The position numbers and the translations under genes were made by a program. A stretch of 64,000 nt of DNA from NCBI RefSeq assembly GCF_001619985.1, contig NW_017264197.1:248001-312000 (forward strand), read 5' to 3'. The DNA comes from Xylona heveae TC161. Its lineage: Eukaryota; Ascomycota; Xylonomycetes; Xylonales; Xylonaceae. Below, in pieces: positions 1 through 12,599 of this stretch (positions within the stretch are counted from its first letter, which is position 1; each line of letters begins with the position of its first letter). The notes under the pieces are model-generated. The model made no database searches. It worked only from the letters and a program-made list of their open reading frames with translations, and was not told where the DNA came from.

Positions 1-1961
1 TCCCCCGTCGCCGGTCGCGAGCCACGAGAGGAATTTCGGCGAAGGAGCGAATAAAGTATTGTAGAGTTAAGACCGCCTTCGATCACGCGCAATTTATCTG
101 GTTGGAAGGTGAATGTGACCCAGGATGATGAGCGGTGACGATGATCGTCGCTGGGTCAAAGTTACGGACGGAAACGGGATACCGACGTGGTGAGTAGGGC
201 CTCTTCGCTGTCGTCGATAACGGTGGTGATGAGGGTGATGGTTGTGGTGATGGCGAAGGTGGAGAGATGTAGAGAGGATGAGGAGGGACAAGCTGAGGTG
301 TCCAAGGATGATGAATGGGGCAAAGGGGTAGAGAAAATGGATGGGAGCGTTGACTAGTGGAGGAAGAGGAGGAGAATGGTTGACCGTGGTGAGGAAGGGA
401 GCGGAAAGACGAGCAACCCAATGTGGCCGTTTGGTGCGGGCGGCATCTCGGTCGTCAAGTCAAAGAGTTTCGCTGGATGGGGACATTTTTGGTGGAATTG
501 ACCGTTTTAGCTCACCTTCCTTCTTTTTTTCCCCCCTCCCCACATAATAATGATACAAAAGTCTGTGCCAAGCGTACGCCTAGAGAATGAACAAAATAAA
601 TATTAATGACATGCGTATCTACTACAACTCATCCAACAGTACTACTATTATCGTAGAAGAATTATCATCGTCATCATCGTCATTGCCATCATCGCCATCA
701 CCATCAGCACACTCAAACAGCGATAGTGTGTTCTCTCTCTTTTTGCCGTCTGCAGAGTACATCCAGCTAGCTTGGGGGCGACAAACATGTCATCGGGATT
801 GGGAGGATTTTCAATTGCCAAGGCAGAAAAGAAAAGGGCCCCCCTGGACCATTCAATGATCGACAACAAAAAGAGTGAGAGAGACACACGAGGCAGAGAT
901 ATACATGAGAGACTTTATTGTCCACTCTTTGTCTCGCTTGGTCGGCAAATGAATTCCATAAGCTGATCAGAGTCAAAATTCATCATTTACACGATAAGTT
1001 CTCTCTTGTCTCCGTCTCGCTACCGTGTCAGACGTTACTGCGAGTACCGTCGCTGTACGTACTAAGCGTGGTTATTATATCACCTGCAGTCGCGTTCTGA
1101 CGCGCTGACGCGGGCGCAAATAAGTGTTCGGGGAGAAAGAGGAAAGGAGGGCCTAGATCCGATCTGGCGGATCTATGACAGGCACCTGGGACCTCGGGGA
1201 TAGCATCGTTGCTTTTGTGTCGTGATGTGGAATTTTGGATATCGGGGGGTTGGATGGGATTTTGATTGCGCAGAGGAGAAGAAGAGGTTACCTTAGATAC
1301 ACTCGTTCTCATTCCACACCGTTGCTCTTGACTTTTCCTTCTTGTCTCTCTCTTCCCTTTCCCTTCCCCCCCCCCCCCCCCGTCTCTTCCGATCGCATTG
1401 TGTCTTTGGGTCCTCTTTTTCGCTCGTTTGTTTCCCCAGAAAGGGAATCGCATGGTCCCCCCAGACCCTTTTAGCCGCATAAGCGAGCGAGGGAGAGGCG
1501 CCAATCCCAGCAAGGGCGAGACTCTTGGAAGCAGGTACAAAACTGGCCCCATCACAACACACATACCTAAGGTAGTGTTCAAAGCGGTCGACAGTGACAT
1601 AGCTCGTTACTATACTTCCACAAGGAACAGCGATGCTCGATATTCGAGTAAAAAAGAGTGTTCATTGTGCCATCTATCAAAGGAGCCCTAGGATGGGGCC
1701 AGTGCAGGTCAATGCACACAGAATATTAAAAGAAAAAGTAACGGGAGTCGCAGAGGTGACACTGTAGAAGAACAAGGGCTGGATGATCATACCAATACAC
1801 ACAATCAGCAAATGCAGACAGTATAATACATACAGATACCGGACGCCGTCCCATGTTGTCCGAGACCAGCCCGACTAAAATGTAAATCAATCATGGTATC
1901 ATGTCTTTCCCCCCCTCAAAACCGTCTAACGTATACAATGCATTGAGTTTGCCGTCTCCCC
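1..1961. other. Gene-free left edge
   Basis: No open frame here resembles a protein. The stretch is GC-richer than most intergenic DNA in the window, with trinucleotide-like patches (TCA/TCG around 660-710) and a pure C run near 1367-1381. Such texture is usual in fungal leaders and promoters. It lies 3' of the exchanger gene, so its right end probably holds that transcript's 3' untranslated region, while the left part may be the promoter or leader of a gene outside the window. Confidence 0.5.
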
Positions 1962-4314
1962 CTAGTGTTGGTTGTTATTATTGTTTCCTCCTCCACGGCC
2001 ACCATCCAGCAAAAGCTTAGGCTTGATATACCCCTCGTCGAGCTGCCGGAACCACGCGGCGTGATCCTCGGATGCGCCGGAGAAGAAGTGGCTGAAGGCG
2101 CCCGTCGCCGTTAGATGGCTACTGCTCTCCGTAGCAGGATGACTAGACCCTTCTGCGCTGGCATCGCCATACGGCGACGCTCCGGCAGTCGCCGCCAAGC
2201 CTTCATCACGGCCACCAGGCGACGAAGGCTTCCGACGTGCAGCTGCAGGGGGCAGATCAGACGTATCCGAGTCAAACTCCTCGTCGTCTTCCGGAGTAGG
2301 ATCGACACTTCCCAAGAGGCTTTGATCGGCGCCTTGAAGATCCTTGAGACTGCGCGCCGAGTTGCGGCGCGAGGTGACATTCGCATTTGGCCGCGCTGGC
2401 GGACTTTGTGTCGAATTGCCGCTGCTGTAGCTCCCGAGACCCTGGCCCTTCTGGCCATTGCCTGAAGCGGCCACTGCAGTAAGGGCCACGGCGGGGTCGC
2501 CACGCTGCGATCGATTGCCGACGCCCGTGCCGCCGCGTTTGTAGTATGTACTACCGGCAGCATACTCGATATCGAATTCATCGTCCGAATCCAACTCCTC
2601 GACGACTCCCGTTCGAATACCGAGAATCTCCAGCATGCGTGCGGTCGTGCCACCGAAGATAATGACAGTAAGCACCACGACAACCAGTACCGTGGCGCGG
2701 AGGGCCGGTCCATTTTCTCCCACTAAACCGGCAGCAAGGGCCACGCCGACTGCACCTCGAAGGCCGGCCCAGAACAGCATGACCTGATAGGAATATGGCA
2801 ATTCGTCTGCGACTTCCTTGCCCCGTCTTTGCGCACGGTATCGGATGAACCAGTTGATCGCACGAGAGAGAGGGAAGACGGCAGCCCAGCGAGCAATACA
2901 AATACCGACAACAGTGATGAGAATGAAGAGCGGCTCGAAGTTAAGGTCGCTTCCGGAGAACAAGCTGAGTCCGAGATAGATGAAGATGAAGTTTTCCGAC
3001 AGCTGAGCGAGCACCTGAAAGAGGTACTTGGTGGTGAGTTGGGTCCGTCGCGACATGTTGTAATAGGCATAATGCTTGAGGGTGATGCCGCAGAACAGCA
3101 GAGTCACGATACCTAACAAAGCTATTGTGAGCCAATGAAGGGAGAAGCATGAAGGGTCAAATGCTACGACTTACCTGACATGTGAAGGCCATTGGAGAAA
3201 AAGTAGCTTGCATAAGCAATCAAAACAATCACACAGCTTTCAATCTTAGGGTAGCGTCGGATAAGAGTGTGCTTGAGCCCAAGGGCAGTAGCAATCCCCA
3301 CAACCACACCAATCAAAAGACTGCCAAAGAAGACGAGTAAGAAGATGCCGACACCTTCAAAGAGACCGAAAATATTCAACTTGCTGCTCCCAACTCCACC
3401 CGGGCGATATCGTTGGGCCGTCTCGAATAAGACAATGGCAATAGCGTCATTGAGAATAGATTCACCAAAGATGACCGTGTACAACTTGGGATCGACCTTG
3501 TAGGTGTTGAAGATGGCAAGAATGGTGACAGGGTCCGTGGCAGAGAGTGTGGCGCCCACGGAAATGGCCTCTACAAACGAGATATTCAACCCTCCGATTG
3601 GGATCAGCGTCCACAGGAAGAGGACTAGGCCCAAAACGACAGCGGAGATGAAGGTGCCAGCAAAGGCAAATGTCAATATTGTGCCGATATTACGAAAGAA
3701 GTTTGCCTGGTTTAAAGGTCAGTGAGTGCGTGTCCAACTGGAGATGCGAATGTTAGCACGGACCTGATGCAGCTCATATCCCGACGCCAAAATGATGGGA
3801 GGAAGAAGCAAATTGAAGAAAATTTGATAGTCAAAGCTGACTGCGCTCAAGAGCGATTGAATGCCAAAGATTCGTAATGATAAACCGACAATCATGCCTA
3901 TCCGGAATGTCAGTGTGAGGCCGCAAGCCTTTGAGAGGGGGAGAGTATCGGACCTGCAAAGATCGACAACACGGTCTCATGAACAGCTTGAATTTTTCGT
4001 TGCTGAAGGATGTAACTGGTGAAAAGGGCGACAATTAAAAGGGCGATGAGAATAAAGAGCGCCCATGATGATAGGATTTCCTTCTGGCCAGCTTCGGGCT
4101 CTATTACATGCACAAAGTCAGTGATGATGAGGGGCCAGGAGTGGGTTGGGGGACAATAGAATGGCAGAGAGAGAGATATGCATACCATCTGGATCAGCAT
4201 CTTCTGCTTGGCGCTCTTCAAAATCTATTAGCATTATTGTTCTAGCATGATTTGAGTCCTGGCAGTGGACGTACTCATGAGCTCCCAGGCAGCCGAGTGA
4301 ATGGAAGAGGCCAT
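1962..4314 (-). CDS. Endosomal/vacuolar Na+(K+)/H+ exchanger, Nhx1 type
   Basis: Six exons: 4275-4314, 4186-4224, 3954-4100, 3764-3897, 3175-3706 and 1962-3112, giving 2043 nt and 680 aa (yeast Nhx1 is about 630). The protein is a CPA1-type antiporter with a dozen hydrophobic segments. Visible family motifs are FFNLLLPPIILASGYEL (amiloride-binding-like), GATLSATDPVTILAIF, FGESILNDA with the transport-site ND pair, and WAGLRGAVGVALA. A polar tail of roughly 250 residues ends with the FRQLDEGYIKPKLL block seen in fungal Nhx1. Family role: exchange of luminal H+ for cytosolic Na+ or K+ in late endosomes, affecting pH and vacuolar sorting. Two introns use the unusual donor GTCCG (first bases at 3953 and 3763). 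The start follows the first ATG, which precedes the first transmembrane helix. It is divergent from the sugar transporter. Confidence 0.95.
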
Positions 4315-4573
4315 GATGCCGAGGCGGCTGCGGCCTGTGTCTCACGCGGTGTGTCACAACAGCCTAATCAGAAGGAATGATGACGACCAAATTGAAAATA
4401 TATAGCAGTAGCTAGAAGCTCAGATGCGGAGTCATGGGCAGTAAAATTGAGAATTCGAAGATTGAGCCAGGAGAACTGGAGCAGTTCCTTTGTTGCAATA
4501 ACGGGGGACGCAAGGTGTCAGGCCGGCACGGCGATCTCCGTCATCAAATAAGTATACGGTGGGCTTAGGAGCA

Positions 4574-4582
4574 TACTCCGTA
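4574..4582 (+). repeat. TACTCCGTA motif, copy 1
   Basis: Exact nonamer, followed directly by a partial second copy (TACTCCG). It lies in the NHX1/transporter intergenic region. See the finding on this motif. Confidence 0.6.
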
Positions 4583-4938
4583 CTCCGATAACTGACGTTA
4601 GCCTTTTCGGAGGGATTACATCACATGACCTTGCATGAATGGGAGTTTTGGGAGACTTCCAGCGACCGAGGTACGTACACATACCTGATGCAGTCAACTT
4701 TCCCGTCAACTTATTCAGAGAATGGTACATCAGATGGCGTGATGGGGCATGGAGAGAACACCCTGTAACGACCTCTAGTAAGGCAAGCCCCGAATTGCAT
4801 CAGAATCATGCTCGTTCTCTGAGTACTTTGGCGGGCTGTAGTAGGACCGAGGCTGTTTTAGAAGCCCAGTAACACGTTGCAAGCTTCCGTGCAAGTAATA
4901 ATATGCGCCCATGACGCCGGCTGGCTGGTCGAGACCCT

Positions 4939-4964
4939 GATACAGTACAAAGTACTACTGTATC
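4939..4964. repeat. Short inverted repeat
   Basis: GATACAGTA and TACTGTATC form perfect 9-bp arms around an 8-base spacer. It could fold as a hairpin or be a dyad binding site. No function can be assigned. Confidence 0.5.
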
Positions 4965-6056
4965 GTAATTCCTCTCGATCCACGGCGCAGGGCGATTAGG
5001 GGGTGAATCTGCGCAAGTACCAACTCCGGTGTTCTAGGGGGCAAGGTACAAATGATGACCCACATGGTGCGACTCCATATCAAACTCGGTGCATTACTTC
5101 ATCGTTACCCCAGATTTGAACATGGAAGTACCTGGCAAACAACAAACAAAAAAACGGACAGAAGGGGAACGCGCCTTGTGCTCCAGATTTATCATGATTC
5201 TGAATCACACTCCTGGAGCACGTTGGCTTGGTGTACTGTCTTCCCACGTGTGACGAGAATTGGGTGAAGTAACCTAATCCGAGGGTGCTTGCAAAGAGCT
5301 GGGTCGCTGCTGAGGGGACGTTGTCCGAATACTCTATATAAATCTTCGTTTCAGCTCCTCTCGCGACCCATCTCTCCGACCCTCGTGAGCTCTTACTCAA
5401 CACGATTGAATCATCACGGCACCCACTCCTCGCGTGCCGAATCTGCAGTTGAAAGGGAAGGGCTTGGGGAGAAGTGGTGCCGCGTGGTTCGGCTAACGAC
5501 GGTGCCTTGGAGGGAGTGAAGTGTGACGCTTTTCTATATCCAACCAAAACTCGGGGAAGGCTGTCTCGCCCTATACCCGTCTGCCCTCCCTTTCCGCATT
5601 CCCCCACACCATCTTTCCCATGCTTCTTACACACGACAGTACTATAGTCGTCTTTTGGTTCGTCTAACTCATAAGAAAGGTAACTGGGCCATGCGCCTCA
5701 TTCCCATTTGACTGTTTTGCTTTCTCGTGGTCACCCGGACCAACAGTCATGGACCAGCTCATGCGAGCCATCATTTTACTGCTCTGTTGCTCATATTAGG
5801 ATATGATCATTCCTACTGCTCTTCCCATCCATCGTCCTCATCAAGATTGACATCAATTCCTCAGTTTGAATTCAACTTCCGTATTCCTCTGCCTTATATA
5901 CCACCCCATGTACCCCTTGATCTTCCTCTGAAGGTCCGAGCATCGCTTGCAGATATTACGTCGTGTCCTCACTTTACCCTCACTTTTGCAAAGCGATCAG
6001 CAAGGACAACTGCATAGTACCACTCTCCCTCCACTCGCGTCACACGTCTGTCCTTG

Positions 6057-8168
6057 ATGGCGTTTGATAGCGCTCAGTCTTCCCCGACTTTTGTGCCCTC
6101 CAAAGACCATTCGCCGGCAGGGCGTCGCATCCCTGACCTGGCCCGGTCGGAACCCGTTTCCTTGACTGGTTCACCCCGGATACGTAAAATACAAGACTCG
6201 CCCGTCGATGAACAGTCACCCTTGTTGTCCCCACGAGATTCCAAGGATGGCGATAGCTCAATGGGGCAGGTTGAAGAAGAGGACACTCCCTCGCTAGAGG
6301 AGATGCATAGCGACGAAGAGGAAGAGAAGAAAAGCGTGTGGCAGCTGTTTCTGCTGACTGTGTGCATTGGCGGGTGAGTAACAATACTGAATGCTGGCAG
6401 CAGAATTTAGGGAATGAAGCTGACCAGTTTGATAGGCTCCAAATTGCTTGGACGGTGGAATTGTCCAATGGCTCAGTATGTCTGTTCCCTACATGATGGC
6501 TCGACTGCTACTAACATTCTTATCACAGCCGTTTCTTTTATCACTGGGCATCAGCAAGTCCATTATGGCATTGGTATGGATTGCTGGTCCGCTTTCCGGG
6601 AGTTTGGTCCAACCATATGTTGGGATGCGAAGCGATAACTCCCGAATCTCCTGGGGCAAACGAAGACCCTTTATGATTGGAGGCACCATAGCCACTATTA
6701 TATCGTTACTGCTTCTGGCGTGGACCAAAGAAATTATACAAGGGCTGGTACGAGTTACAGGTGGAGACCCAAACAGCCGTGGCACACAGATTGGAGCCAT
6801 TGTGTTTGCCGTGTGCTTCATCTACATACTTGATTTTGCGGTCAATGTTGGTGAGTGCCCCCCAAACAAGTTAACGACTCCTCGTTGCAAAGCTGACAAA
6901 GGGAAACAAAAACAGTCCAAGCCGCAATTCGTGCCTTTATCGTTGACAATGCACCGAGTCATCAGCAAGAGACGGCGAATGCGTGGGCCGGAAGAATGAC
7001 TGGTGTTGGAAATGTGTTGGGATACCTTTCCGGTTATGTCAACCTCCGCAAGGCATTTCCCTTTTTCGGACAAACGCAATTCCAGATCCTTTGCGTAATC
7101 GCATGTCTGGCCTTGGGCGTATCTGTGGCGCTCAGCAGCGTCTCAATAAAGGAACGCGACCCCCGTCTCGAAGGACCAGCGCCTAAGGGCCAAGCCGGGC
7201 TTATCGCCTTTTTCAGGCGAATACTTGTGTCGATCAAGCGATTGCCGCCGCAGATTCGAAATATCTGTCTCGTGCAATTCTTTGCCTGGGTCGGCTGGTT
7301 TCCGTTTCTCTTCTATATTACAACATATATTGGCGGCCTCTACACCGACCCTATCTTTCGATCAAATCCTCATCTGACCGATGACGATATCAACAAGGCC
7401 TGGGAGAAGGCCACACGCGTCGGCACTTTTGCTTTGTTTGTCTTTGCCTGCGTCTCACTGGCAGCCAATGTTGTCCTACCATTTATCGTTACGCCCACAT
7501 ATGGCGGGGATGAAGATGGACTCAAGTCCACCGCGAGCTCTGTAACGCTTTCGGCGTCGTTGACATCGTCTTCGAGTACCGCCGCACTCAAACCAAGTCG
7601 CATTCATTCCAAACTCAAGCGATTGCTCCCATACTTGCAGATTCCGTGGCTCACCCTTCGCCGCGCCTGGTTGCTGTCCCACGTGCTCTTTACCGTGTGC
7701 ATGTGGCTGACGCTGGCCGTAAGCACTCCAACCGGCGCTACTGTGCTTGTCGGTGTCGTTGGCATTTGCTGGGCTCTGACTTTGTGGGCACCATTTGCCC
7801 TCATTAGTGCCGAGATTGCCAAGCGCGAGACTCTGCGCCGCAGCCAACTAAGGCGACTCAGCGGCGGCAGAGGCGGCTCCCATGGTCAGGGGTCCGACGA
7901 GTCGGAGGACCAGGCTGGTATCATTCTCGGTCTGCACAATGTCGCCATGTGTGCGCCGCAGGTCATTGCCACAGTTGCAAGTAGCTTCATCTTTCGGTTC
8001 TTGCAAAAGCCGCGTGGTGTTCCTGGAGATGGCAGTGTCGCCTGGGTGCTCCGCATTGGTGGTCTCTCTGCGCTCATTGCTGCCTATATGGTGACACGAA
8101 TCAATGAAGACAAGTCTTCGATGGTTCCCGCAAGTTCCTCATCCTCTGATGAAGAGGACATTGTCTAG
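6057..8168 (+). CDS. Sucrose/alpha-glucoside H+ symporter, SUT family (MFS/GPH)
   Basis: Four exons: 6057-6373, 6436-6475, 6529-6850 and 6916-8168, 1932 nt and 643 aa. The intron at 6476-6528 has GTATGT, CTAAC and CAG and removes an in-frame stop. Family signatures are AWTVELSNGS, IAGPLSGSLVQPYVG, RSDNSRISWGKRRPFMIGG (the charged loop between helices 2 and 3) and VQAAIRAFIVDNAP. About twelve hydrophobic segments follow an acidic N-terminal cytosolic region of about 100 residues. A Ser-rich stretch of about 40 residues in the large central loop and an acidic C-terminus are also seen. Plant SUTs and fission yeast Sut1 import sucrose or maltose with protons across the plasma membrane; the substrate here is inferred. 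The start is the first ATG in frame. No glycosidase or regulator lies next to it. Confidence 0.92.
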
Positions 8169-9595
8169 ATGATTGATGACTCCCTTTTTCTTATATACTG
8201 CGCTTGTCGAGCCCTTTTTTTTTCCCCTTCCTTATTCGCAACTCTGCCTTGTTGGCTTTCAAATACTCTTTGTACTCATATCTCCGGTACAACCGAGACT
8301 GCACTACTCGGGAGCGCGTGGCATTTGATCAAACCGCCTTGGCGACAAGCATTTGCATTACAGCGCCGCCGCAAACGAAGATGCGGCGCTGTGTAGCTGG
8401 GTGATACGGCTTTTGAGGGATTTCTTTTCCCTTTGTTTTCTCTCGGATTAGACTTGACATGGGATATGGAGTATTACAGCAGCGAAGGGCTGTGGTGAAG
8501 GCGGAATGATTGCACAGGAGTAACTGAATATATTTACAAAACAGAATGGATAGCGCACAGCGATGGCGAACGGGATCTGATTGTTAGTTTGGATTGATGG
8601 AGATGTCATCGGGAACTTTATGGACGTGGTGTTTTCTGGTGAAGACATGCTTGATCTTTTATATGCATCTATGAGACTACCTTACCAAACTACTTCTCCG
8701 CTGTTCTCTGCCGGTATCTCCTATACCATCATTTCTTATTATCTCTATATTCTCATCAATATCTCATGAATAATGAATGTGTATAAATGACACTGTCATC
8801 TCGCAATAAAATAAGTCTATGGAGAGGCCGTGATTAGTGGGGGTTGCTCTGCCAGCGTTACATTGGATGGCAATGTACCAAATAGTGGACCGAAGATAAG
8901 CTAGGTAGTTATAACTCGTTCATAGCTATAACCAGAGATGATACTCAACTATAAATTAGCGACCCCACTTCAAACGGACCTCCATTGTAGCCCCGCCATT
9001 ACTGTAGCGAGTGAGGGGTGATGGATGTAGCGAGAAAATTTAAACTTTATTTGACGTCGATCTATTCATCCCGTCCAAAATTCGTGCGAGTGATCTATCG
9101 CCTTTTACTATACATTATTTTATTCCCTTGTATTTGAAAAGCTATTTCTCCCTTCCATTCGCCAATTTTTAACTTCTTGTCTCTTTTTCCATTGTTGAAC
9201 TCAGCGTCTCTGCGATTTGCAATTTGCTTGTATCCTTATCCCGTCTTTATCTGTGTATTGCCAAGGCGTGTAATCATTGTTTTAGTCCGCCTCTCCTGGA
9301 ATAAATCAGTGGAAGTCTGCAATTTTTGTGATCAATTGGTCAACTCGAATCCTTTTTGTTTATGCTATCTGCTTTTCAATTGCTTTGACAGAGAAAAGCA
9401 AACGGGACCAAGAGCCGTTACGAGCTGGGGATATTCTGCAACAGCGTTGAAAAATTTCTGTCTCCCGAACGGTCCTCCGAAGGGATATTGCATGTCAGAT
9501 GTTTTTTTACTAGATCAGAGGAACCCGAGTCTGACCGCAAAGTGGTAAGACAAATCCATCATCAACAATTCAGACTCGACCCTGGCAAGAGCACA
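8169..9595. other. Intergenic between transporter and RIT1
   Basis: Contains the transporter 3' flank and the RIT1 leader. The sequence is AT-rich from about 8640 to 9330. No credible ATG-started coding frame or RNA gene was seen. Confidence 0.5.
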
Positions 9596-12498
9596 ATGTC
9601 TTTTACCCTCCCGATTCGGGGCAAGGGTGAAAAGAAGGCAGATTCCTCACAAGGATCAAGCCCTTCAGGAACACATTATGAAGTCGGCCCAGGAAAGGGA
9701 GAAGAGATAATAGAGGGGGTATCAACAGAAACAATCATTTTCCCTTCTGCAGCGCACAACTTCTCTCGCACCCTCGCGGACATTAAGCGGTCGACCCTCA
9801 GTATATCCAACCGTCTTCGAAGCGTTGCGCAGGACTCGAGCTTTGTGTGCGCCGTTGCGGATGCTTATGAATTTGAGTATACGACAACAGCGGATATGAG
9901 CAATAGTCCACGACAAAAAAAGAAAATGGTCTACCGCCTTCCGCTTGTTGCTAATGAGCGCTGCGGGAGCTGGTATATTCCTCCAGAGCGCAAAGGCGGG
10001 AGTGCCTACTTTAAGAGCACGGACGGACATATGGGACAATGGGGATTCAGCTTACGGCGACTGAATCTGCAGGTTTTGGATATAATTGGGCAGTATGACG
10101 GGTGAGTGCTCTGTTGTAGCTTTGCTATAGATGTTTTATTTGGATTGTCTCATTCAAGTCAGACCTTGTATCACGCATTTTCTGTCACAAAGGCTAATTC
10201 TTTAGATGCATCATTGTTGACTCTACGAGACGAGGAAAGAGTAAGTCTTATTTCTTTGCTTGTCATCATATCCCATCAATCAATCTACGCCATTTGACTC
10301 TCTATACTCTAATGCTAAACAATCAGGAATGCCGGATGCCCTGTCCAAGACCGTGCCGATATGGTGTGCCGTGCTGAATAGGGTCTTTTTCCCGAATGTT
10401 CCCGCTGCACATATCCTGCATACGCCGCCACAAGCAGTATCTCCGTCCGAGCATGCGCAGATTGAAGCGCGACTGGATTCTTGCGTACAGCAATTATTGG
10501 TAACCCTTCCCACGCTTCTAGTTCTACCATAGCATGAAAATTTTTTCACAGATTATTGGAGTCCAGCAATATACTCACCATTTTCAGGGTCTTCATCTGG
10601 ACATTTCCTCACTCCGCAACAAGATTCGTAAACCACTACGTCCATTATGGGTCACGCAGGATTCCAGCCTTCCAAATTTCCAAGATACCCACGGGTCATC
10701 CGACGACGACGATGACGATGACGACACGTTGCCCTCCTCATCCTCTACATCCCCACAACTCTCTTCCACTGGAACCGGCACAACTTCTACAGGAAACAGT
10801 GAACCCTTTCCCACATTCCACCCCATCGTCCTGTGTACTGCCTCGCGGCGCGTGCCCGGCGGCGAGGCGTCTGAAGGGGGCTACGTCCAAGGCGCAGGCG
10901 ACGACAGCGAAGGATGGGCCAAGGGTCTGACGGCGCAGCTATACTGGGCGCATCAAGCAGGATTACTCGCGACGCCGGAAGAAGATTTACCGGGACTCAT
11001 TGCGTCGTTGTTGGACGAGCAGCGCGACTCTTCCTCGAAGAATGGCTGCGGCGATGCCACATTGGTAGAGCAGACTGTACGGTCAGATGTAAACATGTAT
11101 ATTGGCACGCTGGGCAGTGTGGGCGAACAGTGGGATTACGTTATTGCCTGTACAGAGGACGCTCCAGCTGTACATGCTGACGATATCACGGCGTCAGTTC
11201 AGGCAGCGAAAGTGCCGCCACTAGCAGAAGAACCAGCGGGCAGAGACACGGAGAGGCTACGAACGAGGTTACGCATTCCCTGCGGCAAAGGCAAGCTCGG
11301 CAGTCGCCAGCTCCGGCGCGTATTGCCTGACATAAGAGCCTTTGTCGAGAAGAATATTGTTTCTGCTCGCTGCGCTCGTTTTGATGATCCTCATACTGCT
11401 CGTGTCCAATCCGGTACTGCTTCTGCTGATGGCGAAGGTGCTCCTGCATCTGCTGAGAGCAGTTCTGCCAACAGTGCTGATCCTACCGCGCAAGCACACA
11501 ATCAACCTCGACCTATGCGACTACTCATTGCGTGTCCCACGGCCAAGGACCTCTCCGTCGGCGTGGCTCTCATGGTGCTGTGCCTGTTTTATCGCGAGGA
11601 CGGTACGTCTCTTATCCTCTCATCTTAGCAGTCCCATATATTTCTCATCCCGCATATCCCTTTGCCTTATATTTGTATCCCCTATCCCATATCCCCACTA
11701 CTTCTTATCCCAATCTATCCTATCCCGCATATCCCATCCCATATATATCCTATCCCACACATAACCCTATCCTCTACAATGATCCGTGTACTGTGTATAC
11801 GTGCATTGTCTCTCCCTCCATCTCTTCCCCTATTTTCCTCCCTTTTTACCTGCCCTTATTTTTCTCCTCGGTACCTATCTCAACCTCTCAAGTACCTCTC
11901 ATCCCATCATACAACATACCTATCTTTAATCATCCAACACATTTATCTATCCATTGCACACACTTACCTACCTATCTACCTACCGATCCATAAAACATAC
12001 CTACTACTTACCTATGATATACAACTGTGTGACTAACACATGCAATGTCTAGGCTCATTCCGCTTCCCGCTCCGCCCTTCTTCTTCTCCTCCTCCTCCTC
12101 CTCCTCCTCCTCCTCCTCCTCCTCCGTCTACATCTGCATCCGCATCGACGTCCTCCTCACGGGTGACCAAACACTCTGACATTGCAAATGAAAAGCCAAA
12201 CGAACATACAAACGCAAACACTGATGCTGACGCCAACCCTAACACAAAACAAGAAGGCGGAGTCGAAAGAGGAGAAGAAAAAGTAAACGTAAACGCTGAC
12301 ACCGACACAAAAAAAGAAGGGCGAAAAGAAGAAAGAGGAGTAGAAGGAAGAGAAGAAACAGAAACAGACAACGAGGACGAAGTGGTAATAAACAAGACAT
12401 ATATCCGCCAGCGCCTGAGCTGGATCCTCACGAGCCGACCACACGCGAACCCGTCGCGGGCGACGCTGAATAGTGTCAATTCGTATTTATTCGGATGA
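9596..12498 (+). CDS. Initiator tRNA A64 2'-O-ribosylphosphate transferase (Rit1)
   Basis: Five exons: 9596-10101, 10206-10240, 10327-10499, 10588-11602 and 12053-12498; 2175 nt, 724 aa against 513 in yeast. Rit1 transfers a ribosyl phosphate to A64 of initiator tRNA-Met, barring it from elongation. Matching blocks are CGSWYIPPERKGGSAYFKST, the GHMGQWGFSLRRLN block, the IIVDSTRRGK-RMPDALSKT block across two introns, and LDISSLRNKIRKPLRPLWVT. The C-terminal phosphatase-like domain has LLIACPTAKDLSVGVALMV and ends ATLNSVNSYLFG. Between these two parts of that domain the last exon adds about 100 low-complexity residues: a proline run of about 14, then Ser/Thr, Asn/Asp/Ala and Glu/Lys/Arg-rich stretches. 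The fourth intron (11603-12052, 450 nt) is by far the longest and is made of degenerate repeats. Exon 4 could also start at an alternative acceptor about 34 nt upstream. Confidence 0.9.
11630..11775 (+). repeat. Degenerate TATCCCA-type repeat in RIT1 intron 4
   Basis: The intron carries many imperfect copies of a 7-10 base unit related to TATCCCA/CCCATAT. The rest of the intron (to about 12000) is also low-complexity, with CTACCTA-like repeats. Confidence 0.7.
12078..12125 (+). repeat. (TCT/CCT)n trinucleotide run in coding sequence
   Basis: About 16 consecutive TCT/CCT triplets inside the last RIT1 exon, read as Ser then a proline run. Length variation here would keep the frame. Confidence 0.85.
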
Positions 12499-12522
12499 TT
12501 TCTTACCTGTCCAAGGTTTCTC

Positions 12523-12544
12523 CTGCTGCTGCTGCTGCTGCTGC
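12523..12544 (+). repeat. (CTG)7 microsatellite
   Basis: Seven tandem CTG triplets just after the RIT1 stop, probably in its 3' untranslated region. Confidence 0.85.
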
Positions 12545-12599
12545 TTCATACTTGTCTGTATATTTCCCCTTGATTTGATCTCTTGATTCGATCTCTGTA

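Larger units (their letters stand above)
4315..6056. promoter_or_regulatory. Divergent intergenic region between NHX1 and the sugar transporter
   Basis: About 1.7 kb separates the two divergent starts. A TATA-like stretch lies near 5333-5340, and from about 5390 to 6056 the plus strand is pyrimidine-rich, as in fungal leaders. I see no ATG-started frame that looks coding. One copy of TACTCCGTA and one short inverted repeat are listed separately. Confidence 0.5.

Noticed and set aside
1028-1600. 190-codon minus-strand frame at the left edge
   Set aside because: No recognisable motifs, composition follows the local purine/pyrimidine bias, and overlapping frames on both strands are equally open.
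5727-6017. 96-codon plus frame in the sugar transporter leader
   Set aside because: It begins with GTG, has no ATG, and its Ser/His/Pro composition reflects the pyrimidine-rich leader.
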